Source of the DNA: Sandaracinus sp.
GTDB taxonomy: Bacteria; Myxococcota_A; Polyangia; Polyangiales; Houyiibacteriaceae
Length of the DNA stretch: 42,097 bases
NCBI GenBank assembly: GCA_002699025.1
Contig: PABA01000064.1
Location: 1 to 42,097, forward strand
Direction of reading: 5' to 3'
The notes under the pieces are model-generated. The model worked only from the letters and a program-made list of their open reading frames with translations, was not told the DNA's origin and searched no databases. Position numbers and translations under genes: made by a program. Positions 15,397 through 23,877 of the stretch are shown piece by piece (within the stretch, counting starts at the first letter, position 1; each line of letters starts with the position of its first letter).

Positions 15397-17247
15397 TCAG
15401 TCGTGGTCGCGGAACTGATGCCGCTTCTCGAGCTCCGCGATGATCAGGTCCACGGCGTCCTCGACGTGCACGCTGTCCAGCGCGACCGTCAGGTCCGGGT
15501 GGCGCGGCGGCTCGAGCTCGACCTCCACGTCCGGCCGCCGCTCGCGGCAGAGCGCCGGGTCCGTGTTCACGTAGACCTCGAAGAGCCGGTCGTTGCCGAT
15601 CCGCTCGCGCAGCTTCGCCCGGTCCTCGATGCCATAGGAGGGGAAGGCGCAGATGCAGACCAGCCCGGCGTCCGCGCAGGCCTTCGCCGCGCTGATCATC
15701 GAGCGCAGATCCTCGCCCGTCGGGTCGACGACGGTCGCCGTCCGGCCCTGGTCGAAGAGGCGCCGCTCGAGCGCGTAGGCGAGCGACCAGCGCCCCGAGC
15801 CGGGCAGGCCCACGAGCCAGAGCACGGCCCCGCGCTGCCCCATGCGCTCCCGCCGCTCGTTCGGCGAGACCTGTGTCTTCGGGGTCAGCCCCGAGCCGGC
15901 CCGCGCCTCCTTGAGGGCGTCCTCGACGCTCGCGCCCTTCGTGAGCGACTCGCCGCCCGCGACCATGCCCGCCGCGACCGTGTCGTTCGTCAGCGAGTCG
16001 ATGAGGATGAAGGCGCCGGTGCTGCGGTTCTGCTGGTAGGGATCGTAGAAGAGCGCCCGGTGGCAGCTGAGCTTCAGAAGGCCGATGTCGTTCAGCTCGA
16101 GGCGCGCCGCGTCCTCCTCCTCGAGCGTGTCCATGTCCTTGCGCCACTGGACGCCGTCGACCTGCACGCGCACCGACTGGGTCGTGTGCTTGAGGATGTA
16201 GGTCTTCGCCGGGTCGAGGGGCGTCTCGTTCATCCAGACGACGTGCGCGTCGAAGGTGCGCCCCACGGTCGGCAGGTCGTCCGGGTGCACGAGCATGTCG
16301 CCCCGGCTGCAGTCGATCTCGTCCTCGAGGCGCACGCAGACGCTCTGCGGCGCGAAGGCCTCGTCGAGGGGCCCGTCGAAGGTGTCGATGCTCCGCACCT
16401 TCGAGCTCTTGCCGCTCGGGAGCACCATCACCTCGTCGCCCTTCTTCAGCGTGCCGCCGACGAGCTGCCCGGCGAAGCCGCGGTAGTCGAGGTTCGGCCG
16501 CACGACGTACTGCACGGGCAGGCGGAAGTGCTCGAGGTCCCGGTCCTCGCTGATGGGCACGGTCTCGAGGTACTCGAGCACCGAGGGGCCGTCGTACCAG
16601 CCGGTCTTCGCGCTCGCGCCGACGACGTTGTCGCCCTTGAGCGCGCTGATCGGGAAGAAGGTGACGTCCTTGAAGCCGAGGTCCTTCGCGAACTCCGTGA
16701 ACTCCGCGCGGATGCGCTCGAAGACCTGCCGGTCGTAGCCGACGAGGTCCATCTTGTTCACGCAGACGGCCAGGTGCCGGATGCCGAGGAGCGAGGCGAT
16801 GAAGCCGTGGCGCCGCGACTGCTGGAGCACGCCGAGGCGCGCGTCGATGAGGATCAGCGCGACGTTCGCCGTCGACGCGCCGGTCACCATGTTCCGGGTG
16901 TACTGGATGTGCCCCGGGGTGTCGGCGATGATGAACTTGCGCTGCTCGGTCGTGAAGTAGCGGTAGGCGACGTCGATGGTGATGCCCTGCTCGCGCTCGG
17001 CGCGGAGGCCATCGGTGAAGAGCGAGAAGTCGATCTCCTCGCCCTCGATGTTCGACGCCCGCTTCACGGCCTCGAGCTGGTCCTCGTAGACCATGCCCGT
17101 GTCGTGGAGCAGCCGGCCGATGAGCGTCGACTTGCCGTCGTCGACGCTGCCCACGGCCACGAAGCGCAGCAGGTCCTTCGCCTGGTACTTCTTCAGGTAG
17201 GCGGAGATGTCGCTCCGCAGGAGATCCGTATCGCTTTCGGCGCCCAT
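15397..17247 (-). CDS. cysN: CysN/CysC fusion: sulfate adenylyltransferase GTPase subunit with degenerate APS kinase domain
   Basis: A 616-residue protein. Residues 25-450 are CysN, the GTPase that works with CysD to make adenosine 5'-phosphosulfate: GSVDDGKST at 33-41, DTPGHIQYTRNM, and NKMD. Residues 470-616 align with APS kinase (CysC), but the Walker A reads GLPGSGRW (480-487), with R486 for the essential Lys and W487 for Ser/Thr; the DGDNxR substrate loop and the KGLYKKA segment are absent, and the domain is shortened. The CysN half looks active and the CysC half looks dead. It starts one base after the cysD stop, so translation is coupled. Confidence 0.9.
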   Translation of the reverse strand: MGAESDTDLLRSDISAYLKKYQAKDLLRFVAVGSVDDGKSTLIGRLLHDTGMVYEDQLEAVKRASNIEGEEIDFSLFTDGLRAEREQGITIDVAYRYFTTEQRKFIIADTPGHIQYTRNMVTGASTANVALILIDARLGVLQQSRRHGFIASLLGIRHLAVCVNKMDLVGYDRQVFERIRAEFTEFAKDLGFKDVTFFPISALKGDNVVGASAKTGWYDGPSVLEYLETVPISEDRDLEHFRLPVQYVVRPNLDYRGFAGQLVGGTLKKGDEVMVLPSGKSSKVRSIDTFDGPLDEAFAPQSVCVRLEDEIDCSRGDMLVHPDDLPTVGRTFDAHVVWMNETPLDPAKTYILKHTTQSVRVQVDGVQWRKDMDTLEEEDAARLELNDIGLLKLSCHRALFYDPYQQNRSTGAFILIDSLTNDTVAAGMVAGGESLTKGASVEDALKEARAGSGLTPKTQVSPNERRERMGQRGAVLWLVGLPGSGRWSLAYALERRLFDQGRTATVVDPTGEDLRSMISAAKACADAGLVCICAFPSYGIEDRAKLRERIGNDRLFEVYVNTDPALCRERRPDVEVELEPPRHPDLTVALDSVHVEDAVDLIIAELEKRHQFRDHD

Positions 17248-17248
17248 C

Positions 17249-18175
17249 TCAGAAGTACCCTTCGCGCTTCTTGAGCTCCATGGAGCCCTCCTGATCGAAG
17301 TCGATGAGCCGGCCCTGCCGCTCGCTGAACTTCGTCAGGAGCATCTCCTGGATGATCTTCTCCACCGTGTCCGCCTCCGACTCGTGGCCCCCCGTGAGCG
17401 GGTAGGAGCCGAGCGTGCGGAAGCGGACCGAGCGCATCTCGGGCTCCTCGCCCTTCTCGAGGCGCATGCGCTCGTCGTCGACCATGATCCAGGTGCCGTC
17501 CCGGTTCACCACCGGGCGCTCCTTCGCGAAGTAGAGCGGCACGACCGGGATGTCCTCGACGAGCACGTACAGCCAGACGTCGAGCTCGGTCCAGTTGGAG
17601 ATCGGGAAGACGCGCACGCTCTCGCCCTTGCGGATGCGCGCGTTGTAGAGGTTCCAGAGCTCGGGGCGCTGGTTCTTCGGGTCCCACTGGTGGAAGCGGT
17701 CCCGGAAGGAGTAGATGCGCTCCTTCGCGCGCGACTTCTCCTCGTCGCGGCGGGCGCCGCCGAAGGCGCAGTCGAAGCCGTGGTGCGTGAGCGACTGCTT
17801 CAGCGCCTCGGTCTTCATGGCCCGCATGAACTCGTCCGAGCCGTGGTCGAAGGGGTTGATCTTCGCCTTGATGCCGTCCGGGTTGATCCACTCGAGGAGC
17901 TCGAAACCGAGCTCCTTGGCGATGCGATCGCGGAACTCGATCATCTCCCGGAACTGCCACGTCGTGTTGATGTGGAGCAGCGGGAAGGGCATCGGGCCCG
18001 GCGCGAAGGCCTTCCGCGCGAGCCGGAGCATGACCGAGGAGTCCTTGCCGATGCTGTAGAGCATCACCGGGTGGTCGAACTCGGCCGCGGCTTCGCGGAT
18101 GATGTGGATGCTCTCCGCCTCGAGCTGGCGGAGGTGCGTCAGGCGACGCGCGAGGATGGGGTCCAGATCGGGCAA
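17249..18175 (-). CDS. cysD: Sulfate adenylyltransferase subunit 2
   Basis: A 308-residue protein of the PP-loop family that forms APS from sulfate and ATP with CysN. The motif [19 protein letters not shown] is the adenylation loop; [17 protein letters not shown] and the C-terminus ELKKREGYF are typical of CysD. The family begins close to [13 protein letters not shown], which favours a TTG start at 18175 with GGAG about 10 bases upstream (E. coli CysD is 302 residues). An ATG at 18268 would add 31 atypical residues and overlaps what looks like the -10 box TACATG. No cysH, sulfite reductase or transporter is nearby. Confidence 0.88.
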   Translation of the reverse strand: MPDLDPILARRLTHLRQLEAESIHIIREAAAEFDHPVMLYSIGKDSSVMLRLARKAFAPGPMPFPLLHINTTWQFREMIEFRDRIAKELGFELLEWINPDGIKAKINPFDHGSDEFMRAMKTEALKQSLTHHGFDCAFGGARRDEEKSRAKERIYSFRDRFHQWDPKNQRPELWNLYNARIRKGESVRVFPISNWTELDVWLYVLVEDIPVVPLYFAKERPVVNRDGTWIMVDDERMRLEKGEEPEMRSVRFRTLGSYPLTGGHESEADTVEKIIQEMLLTKFSERQGRLIDFDQEGSMELKKREGYF

Positions 18176-18265
18176 GGGCGTGTGGCTCCGCGGCGGTCGG
18201 GCCCGGCCTCTGCGGGCGCCGATACCCGACGATTCCGGTGGGAAATCGCGGGCGAGAACGCCGAG

Positions 18266-18294
18266 CATGTACTCGCTCGTCGCGCGGGCCGCAA
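18266..18294 (-). promoter_or_regulatory. Candidate promoter of cysD-cysNC
   Basis: On the minus strand TTGCGG (18294-18289), a 17-base spacer and TACATG (18271-18266). It would give a leader of about 80 bases before TTG 18175. Confidence 0.4.
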
Positions 18295-18414
18295 GGACCG
18301 CGCCGCCGGCGTCCGGACACCACGCCGCGGGTAGGGGGGCAGCGGCCGGGCGGTCGGGCCCGCGCGCGGCGGCGGGTCGGGAATCCTGCGCGGGCCCGTT
18401 CGCTCGCGTCGGTG

Positions 18415-18420
18415 TAGGCT
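18415..18420 (+). promoter_or_regulatory. -10 box of a leaderless transcript (ChaN-like gene)
   Basis: TAGGCT ends 7 bases before GTG 18428. No -35 at standard spacing is evident. Confidence 0.4.
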
Positions 18421-18427
18421 CCCGCCG

Positions 18428-19333
18428 GTGATCCGCCCGTCCCCGCTCCTCGCGCTCCTCTTCGCGCTCGCCTGCGCCGGCCGTCAGGATCCGCCCACGA
18501 CCCCCGAGGGGCGCGTCCGCGAGATGCCCGCGCCGGCCCGCATCGTCGATCTCCGGACGGGCGAGGAGGTGGACGAGCTCACCATGCTCGCCGACCTGCG
18601 CGGCGCCCGCGCCATCTACCTCGGCGAGAGCCACGACGACACGCTGGACCACGCGATGCAGTACCGGCTGCTCCGCGAGCTCCACCGCCAGGACGGCGCG
18701 CTCGTCCTGGGCATGGAGATGTTCCAGCGCCCCTACCAGGCCGTCCTGGACGACTGGACCGCCGGCCGGCTCGACGAGGAGGCCCTCCGCCGCCGCACCG
18801 AGTGGGACACGCGCTGGGGCTTCGACATCCGCCTCTACCGACCGATGCTCGAGTTCGCGCGCGCTCGGGGGGTCCCGGTGATCGCGCTCAACGCCCGCCG
18901 GGAGCTCAGCCGCGCCGTCGCCATGAGCGGCCTCGAGGGGCTCGACGAGGCGCTCCGCGCGGACGTGCCCGCCGAGCTCGACCTCGAGGACGAAGCGCAC
19001 CGGGCGCTGGTGATGGAGGCGCTGGCGGAGCACCCGCACGGCGCGGACGAGGCGGCGCTGGAGCGGATGTACGAGGCGCAGGTCCTCTGGGACGAGACCA
19101 TGGCCGAGCGCGTCGCGGCGGCCCTCGAGGCGGGGGCCTCGCGCATCGTCGTCCTCGCCGGCTCCATGCACGTGCGCGCGGGCCTCGGGATCCCGCGGCG
19201 GGCGGCGCGGCGGGGCGCCGAGCCCTGGCGCGTCGTGCTGGCCGTGCACGAGGACGACGAGGAGACGCTCGAGGCGCTCCTCGAGGCCGAGCCCCGCCCG
19301 GCCGACTACCTCTGGGTCCACGAAGACGAGTGA
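18428..19333 (+). CDS. ChaN-like haem-binding lipoprotein (DUF399)
   Basis: A 301-residue lipoprotein. The signal ends near ALAC, with Cys16. The mature part matches the ChaN/DUF399 family: [29 protein letters not shown] and [11 protein letters not shown]. ChaN binds haem and is thought to act in iron or haem handling at the envelope; here the role is inferred from family only. GTG 18428 follows a -10 box by 7 bases. It diverges from cysD and converges with the TetR gene. Confidence 0.8.
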   Translation: MIRPSPLLALLFALACAGRQDPPTTPEGRVREMPAPARIVDLRTGEEVDELTMLADLRGARAIYLGESHDDTLDHAMQYRLLRELHRQDGALVLGMEMFQRPYQAVLDDWTAGRLDEEALRRRTEWDTRWGFDIRLYRPMLEFARARGVPVIALNARRELSRAVAMSGLEGLDEALRADVPAELDLEDEAHRALVMEALAEHPHGADEAALERMYEAQVLWDETMAERVAAALEAGASRIVVLAGSMHVRAGLGIPRRAARRGAEPWRVVLAVHEDDEETLEALLEAEPRPADYLWVHEDE

Positions 19334-19379
19334 GCGCGGCCGCCTCGGGCCGGGCCCGTGGCGGGATGGCGCGCTGGAC

Positions 19380-19991
19380 TCAGGCCTGCGCGGCGGGTGG
19401 CTTCGGCCGGAGGACGCTCAGCGCGGTGCGGACGACGTCGCCCAGCTCCTCCGGGGGCACGCCGGCGCGCGACATGATCCCGAGCCCGTTGAGCGTCGCC
19501 GTCAGGTGGCGCGCGGTCGCGGCCGTGTCCAGCGGCTCGATCTCGCCCTGCGCCACGGCGTTGCAGAGCGCGTTCCGGAAGGCGCTGACGGTGCGATCGA
19601 AGAAGCGATGCACCCGCGCGGCGACCTCCGGGTCGGTCCCGCCGAGCTCCATGCAGCTCTTGCCGATCATGCAGCCGCGGGGCGTGCCGGCCGAGGGGCA
19701 ACCGCTCTGCTCGCCGAGCCGCTGGAAGAAGGCGTAGATCGCCTCGAGAGAGGCGTCGCCGCCCTGGAGCGGCCCGAGCATGTCCGCCGTGCGGCGGTCC
19801 ACGTAGCGGTCCAGCGCGGCCAGGAAGAGCCGCCGCTTGTCCCCGAAGGTGTTGTAGAGGGACTGGCGGCTGATCCCCATGTGGGTGAGCAGCGCCTGCA
19901 TGGACGTGGAGGCGTAGCCGTCGCGCCAGAAAAGCTCGAGCGCGCGATCGAGCACGTCCTCTTCGTCGAAGCTGCGGGGTCGTCCGCCCAC
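19380..19991 (-). CDS. TetR-family transcriptional regulator
   Basis: A 203-residue repressor-type protein. The N-terminal helix-turn-helix runs from about residue 10 to 56 ([10 protein letters not shown], then [15 protein letters not shown]). The C-terminal ligand domain has a Cys-containing segment ([14 protein letters not shown]) as in the AcrR/NemR-like group, which often senses electrophiles. GTG 19991 is the start; the DNA-binding domain would be damaged by any later one. The target is unknown; it may control itself, since its promoter overlaps a GGGC-N11-GCCC repeat. Confidence 0.88.
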   Translation of the reverse strand: MGGRPRSFDEEDVLDRALELFWRDGYASTSMQALLTHMGISRQSLYNTFGDKRRLFLAALDRYVDRRTADMLGPLQGGDASLEAIYAFFQRLGEQSGCPSAGTPRGCMIGKSCMELGGTDPEVAARVHRFFDRTVSAFRNALCNAVAQGEIEPLDTAATARHLTATLNGLGIMSRAGVPPEELGDVVRTALSVLRPKPPAAQA

Positions 19992-20000
19992 GGTCTCACC

Positions 20001-20029
20001 ATTCTGGGCACCCTCGGGAAGCCCGTCAA
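20001..20029 (-). promoter_or_regulatory. Candidate promoter of the TetR gene
   Basis: Minus strand TTGACG (20029-20024), a 17-base spacer and CAGAAT (20006-20001), then 9 bases to the GTG, so nearly leaderless. GGGC-N11-GCCC within the spacer is a possible operator. Confidence 0.5.
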
Positions 20030-20096
20030 ATCAGGGGGATTCGGCCTCGGGGGTGTCGAAGGGCCCACTCCATGGACGCGCCTCGGGCCCGCCGCG

Positions 20097-20732
20097 TTAC
20101 CGGGCCTCTTCGCCGGTCGCCCCGCGCTCGTCCTCGCCCATGGCCTCGGGGGCGGCGCCGTCCTCTCCGGGCTCGCCGTCTTCGCCGTCCTCGCTCGCCG
20201 CGGAGGCCGCGCCCTCGGCCGGCGCCTCGCCGTCCGCGTCCGCGTCCGCGTCCGCGAGCTCGTCCGCCTCGGGCCCTCGCTCCGCGGGCTCGTCGTCCAC
20301 GGGCGCCTCCTGCGCGGGCTCGCTCGCCGGACGCAGCGCCTCCTCGATCTTCCCGTCCAGCGAGTGCCGCTCGGTCGGCGCGCCGTCGAGCATGTGGCAT
20401 TGCCCCTCGAAGAGCACGCCCCGGTCGATGAAGATCTGCGGCGTCTCGATGTCTCCGATCACGTGGCAGGGCGCGTGGAGCTCCACGAGCTTGCGCGCCC
20501 GCACGCCCCCTTTCACCCGGCCGCCGAGAACGATCAGCGTGCCCACGTCGATGTCGGCCTCGATCTCGGCGCCCTCGCCGACGATCAGCATGCCCTCGCT
20601 GAAGATCGCGCCGTCGAAGCGCCCGTCGATGCGCACGCGCCCCTCGAAGGTGAGCCGGCCGCTGTACTCGGTCCCGCGCCCGAGGAGCGCGCTGATCTCG
20701 CCGGGCGCCGGCGTCAGGTCCTTCGACGTCAT
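20097..20732 (-). CDS. Bactofilin
   Basis: A 211-residue protein. Residues 10-115 form the bactofilin beta-helix domain (TEYSGRLTFEGRVRIDGRFDG, then IVGEGAEIEADIDVGTLIV and GDIETPQIFIDRGVLFEG), which polymerises into cytoskeletal filaments. The last 80 residues are a low-complexity acidic tail of Ala, Asp, Glu and Gly that includes an (Ala-Asp) run encoded by a GTCCGC repeat. Such tails usually bind partners. ATG 20732 gives the normal short N-terminus. Its partner proteins are not encoded nearby. Confidence 0.92.
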   Translation of the reverse strand: MTSKDLTPAPGEISALLGRGTEYSGRLTFEGRVRIDGRFDGAIFSEGMLIVGEGAEIEADIDVGTLIVLGGRVKGGVRARKLVELHAPCHVIGDIETPQIFIDRGVLFEGQCHMLDGAPTERHSLDGKIEEALRPASEPAQEAPVDDEPAERGPEADELADADADADGEAPAEGAASAASEDGEDGEPGEDGAAPEAMGEDERGATGEEAR

Positions 20733-20810
20733 GGCAGCGCCTGCCTTAGCAGATCCCCGGCCGCCGCGCCCCGCGAGCGAGCGCCGTGCGCCCCCGAACG
20801 GGCGCTCTCC

Positions 20811-22148
20811 TCAGAGCGCGTAGCCGAGCTGGAGACCGACGTTCAGCGAGCGGTCGGTCATGTCGGTCGCCGTGGCGGCGGCCGGTGAGCCCATGCCCAC
20901 GCCGCTGAAGTCGATGGAGTAGCGCGTGAAGCCGAAGCGGAGCCCGTAGCTCAGGCCCATGTCGAGCGCGCCGTAGAGCCCGATGCCCACGTCGAAGCCG
21001 CTCGCCGAGCCGTCCTCGCCGAAGGCGGGCGAGAGGTCGCCGACGCCGAAGGTGATGCGATAGCCGAAGTCCGCCCGCGCCCGGAGCAGGTTCTCGTAGA
21101 GGCGGGCGTCTGCCGCGAGCCCGACGCGCAGGAAGGTGTACTTCGACGAGGGCATGGTCGTGTTCTCGTCGATGGAGAAGCTGTCGACGCCGAAGCCGAC
21201 CAGGGCGCCGATGCGCGCCGCGTCCCCCTCGAAGGGGTAGAGGTAGCCCAGGTGGATCCCCAGCTGGTACGCGGTCGTCGAGAGCTCCGGGCCGAGGTTG
21301 CCCATGGCGTCCTCTTCCTGGGACTTCAGCCCCAGCGAGACGCCGAAGTCGAAGCGCGCGTAGAGGCCGCGGATCGCCGAGTCGCTCGTCCCGAGCGGGA
21401 AGCTCTCGAGGGTGAGCGTGAGCGAGGGGAAGAGCCCGGCGTCGTAGTCGCGCCCGCCGGAGGGGTCGAGGTCGACGCTCGCCTTCCGGGTGCGGCCGTC
21501 GATGCCCACCATCGCCACCAGGCGGGGGAGGGCGCCCTCGACCTCCTCGTCGTCGTCGTCGTCCTCGTCGTCTTCGCCGGTCTGCTCCGCGGCCAGCCGG
21601 GCGAGCTCCTCCTGCTCCCGGCGCCGCTCCTCTTCCTCCGCGCGGCGCTGCTCCTCGGCCTCGCGCTCCGCGATCGCCGAGGCGGCCTGCTCCCAGGCCT
21701 CGACGGTGGCGCGGGAGATCAGGTTCAGCCGTCGTCGCCCGAGCGGGCTCGGCGCCTCGCGGAAGGCGACCTCGTTTCCGCTCGCGTCGTGGATGTGGAT
21801 CATCGTCCGCGCCCGGCCGCCGCGGCCGCGCACCTCGCCCCGGACGAGGAAGTCGAGGCCGCGCTGCTCGGCGACGCGCGCCATGCCCGTCGGGTCCGAG
21901 AGGTCGGCGCCCATGCCGGCGGCCGCCTGCTGGACCTCCGCCTGGGGCTGGAGATCGGCCTGGGTGGCGATGGCGCGCACGACGGCGCGGCGCGCCTGCC
22001 CGCTCCGCCAGCCCGAGAAGTCGAGCACGACGCCGGTCCGCTGCTGCGCCGCGCTCGTGGCGGGATCGAAGAGGAGGCCCAGCAGGAGGAGGCTGGCGAG
22101 CCCCCCGAGGCGCGCTCGCGCCCAATCCATCCCGGCATGCCGTCGCAT
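20811..22148 (-). CDS. Outer-membrane beta-barrel protein with N-terminal periplasmic domain
   Basis: A 445-residue exported protein. A signal peptide ends near ATSAAQQ. Residues 38-150 look like a TolB-N-like alpha/beta domain (TGVVLDFSGW, GLDFLVRGEV). A charged helix rich in Glu and Arg (160-190) and a run of Asp/Glu (around 193-205) follow. Residues 215-445 alternate polar and hydrophobic residues, ending GLQLGYAL, as in an outer-membrane barrel. No homologue is recognised; the role is unknown. Start ATG 22148 sits 6 bases behind a -10 box; an in-frame ATG at 22130 is an alternative. Confidence 0.75.
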   Translation of the reverse strand: MRRHAGMDWARARLGGLASLLLLGLLFDPATSAAQQRTGVVLDFSGWRSGQARRAVVRAIATQADLQPQAEVQQAAAGMGADLSDPTGMARVAEQRGLDFLVRGEVRGRGGRARTMIHIHDASGNEVAFREAPSPLGRRRLNLISRATVEAWEQAASAIAEREAEEQRRAEEEERRREQEELARLAAEQTGEDDEDDDDDEEVEGALPRLVAMVGIDGRTRKASVDLDPSGGRDYDAGLFPSLTLTLESFPLGTSDSAIRGLYARFDFGVSLGLKSQEEDAMGNLGPELSTTAYQLGIHLGYLYPFEGDAARIGALVGFGVDSFSIDENTTMPSSKYTFLRVGLAADARLYENLLRARADFGYRITFGVGDLSPAFGEDGSASGFDVGIGLYGALDMGLSYGLRFGFTRYSIDFSGVGMGSPAAATATDMTDRSLNVGLQLGYAL

Positions 22149-22154
22149 GGGGCG

Positions 22155-22160
22155 GTTCTA
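22155..22160 (-). promoter_or_regulatory. -10 box of a leaderless transcript (barrel protein gene)
   Basis: On the minus strand TAGAAC ends 6 bases before ATG 22148, supporting that start over the one at 22130. Confidence 0.4.
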
Positions 22161-22402
22161 GCACAGCCGGCCGCGCGCGGGGCAGCGTCCTCTCGGCGGA
22201 GCGGCGGGCGTGAGCGGTGGTTCACGACCGCGACACGGATGTCGCGGATCGCTTCGAAAACGCCCGCTCGAGGGCCGATCTTCGGCGTCCGGAACCTGGC
22301 GCGGGCCTTGAAAGACTGAAACGCTGAAGAACGTGGGGACGACTTCCTGAATGGAGGCCCCGCCCCGCTCGTCTCACGGACGCCCGCCCACGGAGACCCC
22401 CG

Positions 22403-22981
22403 ATGCCCCGCCCCTCGCTCACCGCCGCCCTCACCGCCGCCCTCCTCGCCGGCCTCGCCAGCCCCGCCGCCGCGCAGACCGGCGCCGAGGGGATCGAGAC
22501 CTCGCTCCATCGCGAGGCCGGCCTGAGCGTCCAGGGCGGCGAGGCCGTCGGGGAGGTCGACGCGCCCTACGACGAGGTCGTCCGCGTCGTGCAGGACTTC
22601 GGCAACTACCACCACTTCCTGCCCCACTTCCGCTCCTCGCGCGTGCTCGCGCAGCGCGGCGGGCGCGCGATGGTCTACATGGAGGTGGGCATCCTCCGCG
22701 ACACCATCACCCTCTGGGCGCAGCTGCGCATCCAGAGCCGTGATGGGAACGGCCGCCACATCGTCGAGGCGCGCATGATGCAGGGCAACATGGATGGCTT
22801 CATCGCCCGTTGGGAGGTCGAGCCCCTCGACGGGGGTCAGCGCGCCCGGGTCCGCTTCCGCATCCTCGTCGATCCGGACGTCCCCGTGCCGAGCTCGGTG
22901 GTCACGGCGGAGAACGTCAAGTCTGCCCGGCGCACCATCAAGGCGCTCCGCCAGCGGGTCGTCGAGGTCCGCCAGGGCTGA
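22403..22981 (+). CDS. Exported SRPBCC (START/Coq10-like) protein
   Basis: A 192-residue protein with a clear signal peptide (cleavage after ASPAAAQ) and an SRPBCC domain at about 45-185: GEVDAPYDEVVRVVQDFGNY opens the fold and VRFRILVDPDVPVPSSVV lies near its end. These domains bind hydrophobic ligands; the ligand is not deducible. ATG 22403 has GGAG 7 bases upstream, one of the few good ribosome sites here. A GGAAC...ACTGA arrangement about 100 bases upstream weakly resembles an envelope-stress sigma promoter. Confidence 0.82.
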   Translation: MPRPSLTAALTAALLAGLASPAAAQTGAEGIETSLHREAGLSVQGGEAVGEVDAPYDEVVRVVQDFGNYHHFLPHFRSSRVLAQRGGRAMVYMEVGILRDTITLWAQLRIQSRDGNGRHIVEARMMQGNMDGFIARWEVEPLDGGQRARVRFRILVDPDVPVPSSVVTAENVKSARRTIKALRQRVVEVRQG

Positions 22982-23030
22982 GCGCCCGGCGTCGTCGCTC
23001 CGACACCCCCGAGCCGCGCCCCGAGCCCGG

Positions 23031-23062
23031 CGTCGCTCCGACACTCCGAGCCCGGAGCGACG
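23031..23062. terminator. Hairpin between convergent genes
   Basis: A perfect 10-base stem (CGTCGCTCCG with CGGAGCGACG) and 12-base loop between the SRPBCC and matrixin-like genes. A direct repeat of the left arm region (CCCGGCGTCG...CTCCGACAC) occurs at 22985-23007. No T tract follows, so termination could be hairpin- or Rho-assisted. Confidence 0.45.
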
Positions 23063-23133
23063 AGCTCGGCCGGGCTCGCAGCGCGCCTTCGTACCGCGTG
23101 ACACGAAGCGAAGACGCGCGCGCACGGCACCCC

Positions 23134-23877
23134 TCATCGCCTCTGGAGGCGTCGCGAGACGAGCAGGGCGAGGGCGAAGACGAGGGCCAGCGCCGGGGGC
23201 GCACCCCCGGGCCCGCGCGACGCGTCGCAGCCGTACCGAAGGTGCTCGTTCGGGGAGTCGCCGTAGAGCGCCAGGATGCCGGCCTCGTCGTCCTCCCGGA
23301 GCACGCGCTGGCTCGTGCGACCGCGCGGCAGCTCGGGCGCCATGACCGCGTCCGCGACGTCCGACTCGTCGAGCCCGAGGACGTGCCCGAGCTCGTGGGT
23401 GAGCACGGAGCTCAGGTCCCAGCTCTCCGCCGGAGGCGCGCCCGCCGGCGCCTGCTCGTCCAGCACCGCGAGGGGGAGGCTCCCGTTGATGAAGACGTCT
23501 GCCTCGAGCAGGCGCCCGCGCATGTCGTAGGTCGTGATGGTGACCGCCAGCCGGTGCCCCCAGCGCTCGGTCGGCCAGCTCGTCAGCACGTGGATGGAGC
23601 CGACGGCGTCATCGCTCGGCGCGCGCGTCGCGAGGACGTCGGGGGCGCCGCCGATGCCTCGCCAGGCATCCGTCGCGTGCGTCAGCGCCTCGTCGAGGGT
23701 CTCGCGGTCGAAGCTGGCCTGGGTCGGGACCGGCGCGACGTGGAGCTCGACCGGGCCGCGGGCCCAGCGGACGAGGTCGCCCGAGGGGGTGCGCTTCAGC
23801 TCGTAGGCGGACGCGCGCGGGGCGAAGGCGAGCGCCAGCAGGAGGGCGCCCATCATGGACAGGAGTGAGCGGCTCAT
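23134..23877 (-). CDS. Secreted matrixin-like metalloprotease with MYXO-CTERM-like tail
   Basis: A 247-residue exported protein. A signal peptide (cleavage near RASAYE) precedes a zinc-protease domain with H161-E162-x-x-H165-x-x-G168-x-D170 (HELGHVLGLD) and a Met-turn at M179 in DAVMAP. The third ligand is Asp, not the His of typical matrixins; Asp is known in the snapalysin type. The C-terminus YGCDASRGPGG, a hydrophobic segment, then RRLQRR resembles MYXO-CTERM sorting tails, so surface anchoring is likely. Its ATG overlaps the stop of the gene before it (ATGA), so both are co-translated, under the sigma-54 promoter at 25350. Confidence 0.85.
   Translation of the reverse strand: MSRSLLSMMGALLLALAFAPRASAYELKRTPSGDLVRWARGPVELHVAPVPTQASFDRETLDEALTHATDAWRGIGGAPDVLATRAPSDDAVGSIHVLTSWPTERWGHRLAVTITTYDMRGRLLEADVFINGSLPLAVLDEQAPAGAPPAESWDLSSVLTHELGHVLGLDESDVADAVMAPELPRGRTSQRVLREDDEAGILALYGDSPNEHLRYGCDASRGPGGAPPALALVFALALLVSRRLQRR

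Noticed and set aside
18176-18268. cysD beginning at the ATG at 18268
   Set aside because: It would add 31 residues unlike the family, and the ATG falls inside a likely -10 box; TTG 18175 fits the known N-terminus.
22262-22330. GGAAC...ACTGA upstream of the SRPBCC gene as an ECF sigma promoter
   Set aside because: The match is weak at both elements and no second example in the window supports it; mentioned only as a possibility.
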